A stretch of 64,000 nucleotides of DNA from Saprospiraceae bacterium (GTDB lineage: Bacteria; Bacteroidota; Bacteroidia; Chitinophagales; Saprospiraceae). The stretch lies in NCBI GenBank assembly GCA_041392805.1, contig JAWKLJ010000001.1, positions 2,728,001-2,792,000 of the forward strand. Direction: 5' to 3'. The translations under genes and the position numbers were made by a program. How positions within the stretch are numbered: the first letter of the stretch is position 1; each line of letters begins with the position of its first letter. Positions 7,684 to 14,942 of this stretch are shown here, in pieces. Below the pieces are notes generated by a model. That model saw only the letters and a list, made by a program, of their open reading frames with translations, was not told the DNA's origin and did not search any database.

Positions 7684-9650
7684 AAAGCAACTGGAAACAA
7701 GCGGACGCTAAAAAATTGAAAGGTGATTTACTAAAATTACGCGTATATACCTCCCGACTTCTCGGAAGTGACGAAGACCTGGTGATGCATGGCGGCGGAA
7801 ATACTTCCGTTAAAATCAAAGAAAAGAACATCTTTGGCGTTGAAGAAGACATCTTATACGTCAAAGGAAGTGGCTGGGATTTAGGTACCATTGAAGCAGC
7901 TGGCTTTGCGCCCGTAAAATTGGATACCCTCCATCAATTGGCCCAATTGGACACCCTCACGGACATGGAAATGGTTAAATACCAAAGGATGGCGATGACT
8001 GATCCATCTGCGCCCAATCCATCGGTAGAAGCCATCCTACACGCCATTATTCCTTATACTTTTGTGGATCACACCCATGCCGATGCCGTTGTAACCATTA
8101 CCAATACGCCAGGTGGCAGAAAGCGAATTGAAGAGATTTACGGCAAAAACATGATGATCGTCCCATATGTCATGCCCGGTTTTATATTGGCCAAGGAAAT
8201 TTACAATATGACGAAAGGGATTGACTGGGATCAACTGGATGGCATGATTTTATTGAATCATGGCGTTTTCACCTTTCACCATGACCCCAAGGTGAGTTAT
8301 GAAAAAATGATCGACATTGTCGCCAAAGCAGAGAAATACCTAAAAAAACAAGGGGCAACCTCCTTAAAAGGGAGCAAGAAAGGCAAGGTAGATGCGCTGC
8401 AAATTGCCAAAATCAGGCAACAAGTTTCACAGGTTTGGGGAAACCCTGTACTAGCCCGGCTCGACAATTCGCCAAGCGCACTGGCTTTTAGCAATTTAGA
8501 TGATGTCAAAAAAATAAGCAATCGAGGGCCGCTCACGCCCGATCATATTATCCGAACCAAAAGAGCGCCGCTTTTTCTTTCGGGCAAATTAGAAAAAGAC
8601 CTGGATGAATTTGTGAAAGATTACCAGGACTATTTCAAAAAACACCAAACGGGCGATCAAACCTTACTCGACCAGGCGCCGCGGTGGGCGGTTGCACCTG
8701 GCGCTGGCACGCTCTCTTTCGGGACGAGCGTTGGCAACATTCAAATCATTGAAGACATTGCCCGGCATACCCAAAAGGCCATTTACCAGGCAGAAAAACT
8801 AGGAGGTTGGAAGACGCTGGGAAAAGGAGACTTATTTGAGATGGAATATTGGAGCCTGGAGCAGGCCAAGCTCAAAAAAGCAGGTGGCGCCAAAGCTATG
8901 CAGGGCAAAATTGCGATCGTCAGTGGTGCAGCAGGGGGGATCGGGAAAGCCTGCGTAGAAAGTTTAGTCGCCGCCGGAGCAGTAGTTGCGGGTCTGGATA
9001 TTGATCCAAATATTAAAAATAGCTTTAAACAAAAAGAAGTGTTAGGCATCCAATGTGATGTCACCAACGATAAACAACTGGAAAGCGCTATTGAGCAAAC
9101 CGTTGCACATTTTGGCGGGTTGGACTTACTGGTCAGCAATGCGGGGATCTTCCCCAAGAGCGCCAAGATAGCGCAAATGGATGCCAAGACCTGGCAAAGG
9201 AGCCTGGATATTAACGTCAGTAGTCACCAACGGTTGCTGCAACTATGCATTCCTTACCTCGAACTGGGTTTTGATCCCGCAGTGGTGATCATTGGTTCTA
9301 AAAACGTGCCGGCGCCGGGGCCCGGGGCAGCAGCCTACTCGGTGGCGAAGGCGGGTTTAACGCAATTGGGCCGGGTGGCAGCGATGGAGCTAGGCGAACA
9401 AGGCATTCGGGTAAATATTATCCATCCAAATGCCGTCTACGATACGGCCATCTGGACGGAGGAGGTTCTGAATGCCAGGGCAAAACATTATGGCCTGACC
9501 GTCAAGGAATATAAGACCAATAATGTCTTAAAAGTAGAAGTGACCTCTAAGGATGTAGCGGATTTGGCGGTGGCCATGCTGGGTAAAACTTTTGCTAAAA
9601 CGACCGGGGCGCAGGTGCCCATTGATGGTGGCAACGAGCGCGTAATTTAA
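7680..9650 (+). CDS. Bifunctional class II aldolase / short-chain dehydrogenase
   Basis: This 656-residue fusion resembles bifunctional rhamnulose-1-phosphate aldolase/lactaldehyde dehydrogenases, but is somewhat shorter than the ~700 residues common there. Residues ~1-390 are a class II aldolase/adducin domain (GGGNTSVK near residue 40, DHTHADAV and LLNHGVFTFHH with metal-ligand-type histidines). From ~residue 405 comes a Rossmann SDR domain: SGAAGGIGKA nucleotide-binding motif, NAG, and catalytic YxxxK at Tyr553/Lys557, ending IDGGNERVI. The expected chemistry is retro-aldol cleavage of a ketose phosphate or similar, with NAD(P)-linked oxidation of an aldehyde or alcohol. No kinase or isomerase of the rhamnose pathway lies nearby, so the substrate is open. 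It is coupled to the upstream hydrolase by a 4-base overlap and followed after 23 bases by the TIM-barrel gene. Confidence 0.85.
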   Translation: MKSNWKQADAKKLKGDLLKLRVYTSRLLGSDEDLVMHGGGNTSVKIKEKNIFGVEEDILYVKGSGWDLGTIEAAGFAPVKLDTLHQLAQLDTLTDMEMVKYQRMAMTDPSAPNPSVEAILHAIIPYTFVDHTHADAVVTITNTPGGRKRIEEIYGKNMMIVPYVMPGFILAKEIYNMTKGIDWDQLDGMILLNHGVFTFHHDPKVSYEKMIDIVAKAEKYLKKQGATSLKGSKKGKVDALQIAKIRQQVSQVWGNPVLARLDNSPSALAFSNLDDVKKISNRGPLTPDHIIRTKRAPLFLSGKLEKDLDEFVKDYQDYFKKHQTGDQTLLDQAPRWAVAPGAGTLSFGTSVGNIQIIEDIARHTQKAIYQAEKLGGWKTLGKGDLFEMEYWSLEQAKLKKAGGAKAMQGKIAIVSGAAGGIGKACVESLVAAGAVVAGLDIDPNIKNSFKQKEVLGIQCDVTNDKQLESAIEQTVAHFGGLDLLVSNAGIFPKSAKIAQMDAKTWQRSLDINVSSHQRLLQLCIPYLELGFDPAVVIIGSKNVPAPGPGAAAYSVAKAGLTQLGRVAAMELGEQGIRVNIIHPNAVYDTAIWTEEVLNARAKHYGLTVKEYKTNNVLKVEVTSKDVADLAVAMLGKTFAKTTGAQVPIDGGNERVI

Positions 9651-9673
9651 CATTAACAACCAAACTTTACATA

Positions 9674-10534
9674 ATGATTGTACCACGTACCTCAAGAGCA
9701 GAAATACTGCAAAAGCTTCAGAAAAAGGTAAAAAACAACATTCCTATTTTTATTGCAAGTGCCGGCAGCGGGCTGGTCGCCCAACTATTGGAAAAAGCAG
9801 GTGCCGATTGTGTTAACACGTTTTCGGGAGCACGACTAAGGGCCAACGGCATGGGTACGATGTCTATGCTTTGGCCCATCCTGGATTCCAATAAACAAAC
9901 CCTCGATTATACGCGGGAAGACATCATGCCTGCCATTAAGGGAGATGCCTTTATCTGTGCCTGTTTGAATGCCAATGACCCCTTGAAAGACATGAGGATG
10001 GTGCTCAATGATTGTAAAGCAATGGGCGTTTTTTCGGTTTCCAACATTGGACCTTCCATTAGTTATGTCGATAAGGATAGTGAGATCTTCAAAGTCTTGA
10101 CCAAAAGCGGCATTACGCTGGATAATGAGATTGAATTACTTAAATTAGCCAAAGAAATGGACATGGTGTCCGTTGGTTTGGCCTTTGACCTGGAAGATAG
10201 CGTTCGGATCGTAGAGGAGGCACAGCCCGATATTTTTTGCTTTCATGCCGGTACCACCAAGGGTGGCCTAAAGGGTTATGACTCCGGGGAGACGATTGAG
10301 GAAACTGCCGCCCGAACGGAAGAAGCCAATAAAATACTTCGGAAGATAAAACCCGATGTGATGCTGATTGCCCATGGTGCCGCTTTGGAAAACCCTGAAG
10401 ATGCACAATACATTCTAAACCATACCACCTGTGATGGCATCTGGACAGGTTCCTCCACCGAACGAATTCCGATAGAAAAAGCGGTTTACGCTACGGCAAA
10501 AGAATTTGCTGAGCTGCGTTTTCCGAAAAAATAA
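9674..10534 (+). CDS. Phosphoenolpyruvate hydrolase-like TIM-barrel protein (Tm-1 C-terminal-type)
   Basis: This is a 286-residue cytoplasmic protein of the predicted TIM-barrel signal transduction/phosphoenolpyruvate-hydrolase family (PF09370-type). Recognisable segments are IPIFIASAGSGLVAQLLEKAGAD at the first strand, GDAFICACLNANDP, PDIFCFHAGTTKGG, and CDGIWTGSSTERIPIE at the end. The family forms the C-terminal half of plant and fungal Tm-1 proteins. The next gene encodes the other half (UPF0261), so the pair reconstructs Tm-1 as two polypeptides. The family's biochemical function is not settled, although its fold suggests chemistry on a C-C bond of a 2-oxo or enol compound. It lies 23 bases after the aldolase/dehydrogenase gene, in an apparent operon. 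Confidence 0.85.
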   Translation: MIVPRTSRAEILQKLQKKVKNNIPIFIASAGSGLVAQLLEKAGADCVNTFSGARLRANGMGTMSMLWPILDSNKQTLDYTREDIMPAIKGDAFICACLNANDPLKDMRMVLNDCKAMGVFSVSNIGPSISYVDKDSEIFKVLTKSGITLDNEIELLKLAKEMDMVSVGLAFDLEDSVRIVEEAQPDIFCFHAGTTKGGLKGYDSGETIEETAARTEEANKILRKIKPDVMLIAHGAALENPEDAQYILNHTTCDGIWTGSSTERIPIEKAVYATAKEFAELRFPKK

Positions 10535-10657
10535 CTTGTCTTGTGGTATGCCTCAGGGTTAGTTACACAGCGGTACGCAGAGGAGCAGAGCACGCAGAGA
10601 TAAGCACTATTTTTAGGGTTATAAATCATATCCACGCTTTCCATCAAATACAAACGA

Positions 10658-11890
10658 ATGAAAAAGACCATAGCCCTCTTAGTCACTTTAGACACCAAAG
10701 ACCAGGAAGCCGGTTTTTTAAAAGCGCAAATTGAAGCTAGGGGACACCATGCCCTTTTGCTCGATATTGGCATCATTGGCGAACCGGGCATCCAGGCGGA
10801 CCTTAGTCGGGAGGCGGTGGTAGCAGCTGGCGGCGGTTCATTGGAAACCTTGTTGGCCGAGCCCACGCGAGAAAAAGCCAATCCCTTTGTCGTGCAAGGT
10901 TGTATCAAAATCCTGAAAAAGAAAATCGCTTCCAATGAGCTCCATGCTGTGTTAGGGCTGGGTGGGACCCAGGGCACTTCGACCTGTTGTGATATCATGC
11001 AAGCCCTACCCTATGGCTTTCCCAAGATCATGGTTTCGACGATGGCCTCGGGAGATACTTCGGGCTTCGTGGGCATCAAGGACATCACGATGATGTTCTC
11101 GGTGAGTGACATCTTGAAGCTCAATCCGTTCACTAGGAAAGTATTGGCCAATGCGGCGGCGGCGGCCTGCGGGATGGCCGAGGTGGAGACCCAATTTGTC
11201 ATGGAAAAAGCGGATAAGCCCTTGATTGGCATGTCCAACCTGGGCGTCTTGACCCAAGGCTCCATGGAGGCCATCAAGTACATCGAAGCGGCGGGCTATG
11301 AGGTCATTGTTTTCCATGCGGTGGGCTCAGGCGGGCGCGCCATGGAGCAAATGATGAAAGAAGGCATCATCGGGGCCGTGTTCGACTATGCGATGGGCGA
11401 GATTGCCGATGACGTGTGGCATGTGCTGCGGGCGGGCGGGCCAGAGCGGCTAACCGTCGCCGGAAAACTGGGCTTGCCACAGGTGCTCTGCCCTGGCGGC
11501 GCCGAACATTTGGGCATCTTAGTCCCTCCGAATGAAGTCCCCGAAAAATACAAAGATCACAAAAAGGTCTTCCACAGCCCAGTCGTTTTTGTTCCCCGCT
11601 TGAATGTCGAAGAAATTCAACGCGTAGCGGATGACATCTGCCAGCGCTTACAACATACCAAGGGCAAAGCCTATTTCATGATTCCTAAAGGCGGCGTTGG
11701 TCGCTATTCATACGCTGGCGGCGTTCTGGAAGACAAGGAATCGGATGAGGCTTTTTTCAATCGCCTCAAGGCGGGTTTGCCCAAAAACATCATTGTCATA
11801 GAAAGAGATACCTATGCCGAAGATCCAGCCTTTGTGAAAGAGGCGGTGGAGTTGTTGATTGGCTTGATTGAGGAGCGGCAGGAGAAATAG
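10658..11890 (+). CDS. Tm-1-like ATP-binding protein (UPF0261 family)
   Basis: This 410-residue protein matches the UPF0261/Tm-1 N-terminal family. It begins KTIALLVTLDTKDQEAGFLK; in this family the early TxDTKxxE segment contributes to the nucleotide/phosphate site. It continues VLGLGGTQGTS, a Gly-rich loop, then MVSTMASGDTSGFVGIKDITMM, VFHAVGSGGRAMEQM, and a C-terminal MIPKGGVGRYSYAGG. In plants the fused Tm-1 protein binds ATP and is known as a virus-resistance factor; in bacteria it is usually encoded beside the TIM-barrel partner, as here. The start at 10658 (MKKTIALLVTL) fits the family. The 123 bases after the preceding gene contain a purine-rich repetitive stretch, so co-transcription is likely but not certain. 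Confidence 0.85.
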   Translation: MKKTIALLVTLDTKDQEAGFLKAQIEARGHHALLLDIGIIGEPGIQADLSREAVVAAGGGSLETLLAEPTREKANPFVVQGCIKILKKKIASNELHAVLGLGGTQGTSTCCDIMQALPYGFPKIMVSTMASGDTSGFVGIKDITMMFSVSDILKLNPFTRKVLANAAAAACGMAEVETQFVMEKADKPLIGMSNLGVLTQGSMEAIKYIEAAGYEVIVFHAVGSGGRAMEQMMKEGIIGAVFDYAMGEIADDVWHVLRAGGPERLTVAGKLGLPQVLCPGGAEHLGILVPPNEVPEKYKDHKKVFHSPVVFVPRLNVEEIQRVADDICQRLQHTKGKAYFMIPKGGVGRYSYAGGVLEDKESDEAFFNRLKAGLPKNIIVIERDTYAEDPAFVKEAVELLIGLIEERQEK

Positions 11891-11953
11891 GTGGCTTTTT
11901 TTGGACGGAGAGGTAGTGGAGAAGGCGTAGAGCGATTGGAGAAAGGTTATTAG

Positions 11954-12640
11954 CTACCTTATCTCCTCCTCAATTTTAGCCACTAAACTATTAATTTTAC
12001 TCCCAATATCTGCGTAGTAGGTCAGAATAAAATTTCTATTGACTCGGATTTTCCAAAGGTTGGATAAAAGTATATTTTTTTCAACCTGACTTAGGTTTAA
12101 TGGAAGTCTAATGCCAATATTTCCAAGTGTATCAAAAGTGAGATAGGGAGCCATGATATTGTTCATGTTATGGTAATAGCTGTCATGAAATTGCATTTCG
12201 CGATACTCTTCTTCCAATTTTTCAAGGTTATTCAAATCGTACTCATAAAAGGAAATAATGTCAAATCTTAGCGAATCATTTTTGATAATATCTAATCCTT
12301 TTGACTTTAATGATTCATACCCTGAATTATTTTGAATAGAAATGTAGTCTCTGGTCAGGTTGAAATAATGATAGGTAAATGAATCCAGATTGGTTTCCGC
12401 ATTTTGCACCAAATTATTCCAATATTCACATGCTCTGATGCCCTCTTTATGCCCATACATATTCAATTTCACATCATCAATGTCTTTTTGCAAGCCATTT
12501 TTTATTTCCGCCAAAATGCTGACTTCCGCATTCCTATCTCGTCTATTATCATTCCAGTTACTTAAGGCAAAAGCCAAAATGACGGCAACGAATATGGACA
12601 AGAATTCAAAGGCATATGTTCCCCAGTTTGGTTTTTTCAT
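11954..12640 (-). CDS. DUF6090 family membrane protein
   Basis: This 228-residue protein starts MKKPNWGTYAFEFLSIFVAVILAFALSNWNDNRRDR. That is a single N-terminal transmembrane helix (about residues 8-28) followed by a basic NDNRRDR segment and a helical remainder, the pattern of the DUF6090 family common in Saprospiraceae and relatives. No catalytic motif is visible and the function is unknown. It follows the heparinase-like gene on the same strand after 10 bases, so the two are probably co-transcribed, although the functional link is unclear. Between it and the convergent Tm-1-like gene (11891-11953) there is a GGACGGAGAGGTAGTGGAG sequence belonging to a recurring hairpin family. Confidence 0.75.
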   Translation of the reverse strand: MKKPNWGTYAFEFLSIFVAVILAFALSNWNDNRRDRNAEVSILAEIKNGLQKDIDDVKLNMYGHKEGIRACEYWNNLVQNAETNLDSFTYHYFNLTRDYISIQNNSGYESLKSKGLDIIKNDSLRFDIISFYEYDLNNLEKLEEEYREMQFHDSYYHNMNNIMAPYLTFDTLGNIGIRLPLNLSQVEKNILLSNLWKIRVNRNFILTYYADIGSKINSLVAKIEEEIR

Positions 12641-12650
12641 TGATCCGTGT

Positions 12651-14699
12651 TTAATACTTCTTCAACTTTGCAGCCTTACTATCCGAATAAGGAATATTAA
12701 TTTCCCAGTTATTCCCTTTTGATTTTACAGCAATGGTGACCTCTTTATCATTCTCAGCGATGATCTCGGCCTTTACCTTGGCCATTTTCTTTTTTGAAGG
12801 CATTAACAACCAGATGAAGGTATTGTTTTCGTTGATATTTGTGCTATAGACACTAGTAATATTGGGCCCAAATATATTGTATTCAGGGCTGTACCATCCC
12901 TGCAGCGATGGTTCTTCACGACCTTTAATAAAGGATATATCGAAGGCTTGCTTGCTCACCGGAATGACGGCCAGGTTACCTCGTTTGTTTTTGGTTTTAA
13001 CGATGGAATGATCTTTTTCGACCACACAATCGGGATGCCAATGCCAAAGTGCCTCTATTTTTCTTGGGCGGTCGGTGCTGATGCGATCTACCACCACCCA
13101 AAACGCTCCACGCACATAAACCATGGATCGATTATGCTTTACCGCTCCTGCTATTTCCTTAAAATCATCAAACGAATGAGCCGCGTAATCAAAATCAGCG
13201 GTGATACGAACATGGTTGTCATCAATCGGTGCTTTGGCATGGGTCGGTCCGGCATTTTGCCCCTTACCGTCTATCAATAGTACATTATGGCCTTCACTGC
13301 CTCGTGCATAAGATCTGAATTTTTGCGCGACTTCACCCGTATAGGCAAACCGGCCTGCGTCTACCAATAAATCTCTGCCATAAGCCGATACGGAGATATG
13401 TAGCTTATCATTATGTTGGTGGCCGCTGCCCCAGGGGCCAATATCAAAAAAAGACCAATGAGCATTGGTATCAAACCCACTGCGGGAGATTAATTGTCCT
13501 GCCCACGGATAAAAATAAGACGGCCCATCACTGGGTTTGGTGCCAGATTGGCCATTGGTGGCAATGTATTCCCAGTCGGGATGGCCGAACTGTTTTGCGC
13601 CACGCAAAATCATCTCCCGATCACTACCTCTATCGCCATCATTATTCAAAATACGAAAACCATCGGGCCGCATGGCATGCGCAATGTAGCGGTACATGTT
13701 TTCGATAGTCTGGCCGAAAAAATCGGGGAGGGATTGGTTCGCCTGGTCACAAATGTTTTTGAAGAGTTCGAAATTAGCCAGGGAGACGTTGTGGTAATGG
13801 GAGGTCAGTTCTGTTTGTACGCCATCTGGATATACCTGGTCTTTCATGCTTTCAATCATGGCTTCGATAGCATAGGCCAGCCATTCCTTGGATGCCTTGT
13901 ATTCCGGGAAATTCGTGGCGATGGTGGCCAAGGCTGAGATTTCCATCGTCAACCAATTATTACCACTGTGAAAATTTCGGTTGTAGTGTGCATGATCCGG
14001 CAAACTACTCAACATCAGCAACTGGGTGGCGGGGGATACATATTCGCTATCCAAGAGGCTATAAAAAATGCGGGACCAAACCTTGGCCCTGGCAGCAACT
14101 TCCAAACCTCGCCACACAGAGGTGCTGCTTTTGACAGCAGGGTAAGGCATACTTTTTATAATAAAATCCCTCAAAAACAAGTCAATGTAGGTCGCATATT
14201 TAGGGTTGCCTGTTTCGAAATAGGTAGTGAGTAAACTTTGTAACTGGCTATGACGATTAGACAGCCAGGCCCATTCCCTGTCTTCATTGGGCCCCTTGTA
14301 ATACCAATCGCGATGGCCGTCTTCACCGTAAGGAACCTGGCCTCTGACATTTTGGACCACAAAAACATCCGTTAGGATCGTATCTGCAAGTGCGTCCGTT
14401 TTACGGGTAATCGCTGGTTGTTCTTTTCTTAAAAAAGAGGCTGTTTGGCCATTTTTATAATAAGCTAACAAAAAATTACAAGCCTCAACCAAGTTACCTC
14501 CATCATAGGCCGTTTTCACTTTCTCTAAGCCCGGATAGTCAAGGTTGAAATGCTCAAGCATCGTCTCCATGGTTTGAGGATAGGCCGCACATAGGTCCTC
14601 AACGGAGGTGATGTCCCTCCAGCGCTGTTGTGCCGCCAGTTTACCAAAGGTGCTTAATAAAATGCAGGTCAGCAGCAGGTACTTTTTAATGGTCGACAT
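12651..14699 (-). CDS. Heparinase II/III-family / alginate-lyase-like polysaccharide lyase
   Basis: This is a 682-residue secreted protein with signal peptide MSTIKKYLLLTCILLSTFGKLAAQ. The N-terminal half is the all-alpha toroid typical of heparinase II/III and related lyases (SSTSVWRGLEVAARAKVW, HSGNNWLTMEISALA, ELTSHYHNVSLANFELF). The C-terminal half is the beta-sheet heparinase domain, with GSGHQHNDKLHISVSAYGRDLLVDAGRFAY, where the His-x-His-Asn-Asp segment matches the conserved HxHxD region. The expected activity is beta-elimination of uronate-containing polysaccharides in the periplasm or outside the cell. No SusC/D pair or sulfatase is adjacent, although a TonB receptor gene lies upstream on the same strand (244 bases, containing a hairpin repeat). 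The exact substrate (alginate, heparin-like or other) cannot be read from the sequence. Confidence 0.85.
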   Translation of the reverse strand: MSTIKKYLLLTCILLSTFGKLAAQQRWRDITSVEDLCAAYPQTMETMLEHFNLDYPGLEKVKTAYDGGNLVEACNFLLAYYKNGQTASFLRKEQPAITRKTDALADTILTDVFVVQNVRGQVPYGEDGHRDWYYKGPNEDREWAWLSNRHSQLQSLLTTYFETGNPKYATYIDLFLRDFIIKSMPYPAVKSSTSVWRGLEVAARAKVWSRIFYSLLDSEYVSPATQLLMLSSLPDHAHYNRNFHSGNNWLTMEISALATIATNFPEYKASKEWLAYAIEAMIESMKDQVYPDGVQTELTSHYHNVSLANFELFKNICDQANQSLPDFFGQTIENMYRYIAHAMRPDGFRILNNDGDRGSDREMILRGAKQFGHPDWEYIATNGQSGTKPSDGPSYFYPWAGQLISRSGFDTNAHWSFFDIGPWGSGHQHNDKLHISVSAYGRDLLVDAGRFAYTGEVAQKFRSYARGSEGHNVLLIDGKGQNAGPTHAKAPIDDNHVRITADFDYAAHSFDDFKEIAGAVKHNRSMVYVRGAFWVVVDRISTDRPRKIEALWHWHPDCVVEKDHSIVKTKNKRGNLAVIPVSKQAFDISFIKGREEPSLQGWYSPEYNIFGPNITSVYSTNINENNTFIWLLMPSKKKMAKVKAEIIAENDKEVTIAVKSKGNNWEINIPYSDSKAAKLKKY

Positions 14700-14818
14700 G
14701 ATTTATGCTTATTAAAATTGCCGTTTCAGTTTTTCTAGTGTTCTGGCAAGCCAAGCTAAGTAATAATCCACAAAAATTCAAATGCCTTTTCTTTCGCTCC
14801 ACTAGCAAAATTATCGCC

Positions 14819-14926
14819 TTCTCTGACAATTTTTGTGGTCAGCTTAAAACGAAGATCATAAGCGATTGATCAAGAGCGATGATCAAGGCTTTCAGCTGAC
14901 TAGAACACAAAAAATGTCAGAGAACC
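14819..14926. repeat. Hairpin repeat family 1, copy 1
   Basis: This ~105-bp element has nested inverted repeats: an outer TCTCTGACA / TGTCAGAGA pair, a middle TTTTTGTG..GTCAGCT / AGCTGAC..CACAAAAAA pair, and inner GATCAT / ATGATC arms. It aligns over its length with copies at 17607-17712 and 53028-53134. The inner stem pair GTCAGCT/AGCTGAC here is GTCAACT/AGTTGAC in copy 2, a compensatory change. It lies between the TonB receptor gene and the lyase gene and is non-coding. Confidence 0.85.
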
Positions 14927-14942
14927 AATTATCGGAGGAGGG

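Noticed and set aside
7680..9650. Assignment as rhamnulose-1-phosphate aldolase/lactaldehyde dehydrogenase with a gene symbol
   Set aside because: The domain order fits, but no rhamnose isomerase, kinase or mutarotase is nearby and the substrate residues cannot be checked, so no symbol is given.
10535..10657. Purine-rich GCAGAGGAGCAGAG stretch as a structured RNA
   Set aside because: It has simple-sequence character without paired arms; it is more likely an ordinary intergenic low-complexity tract.
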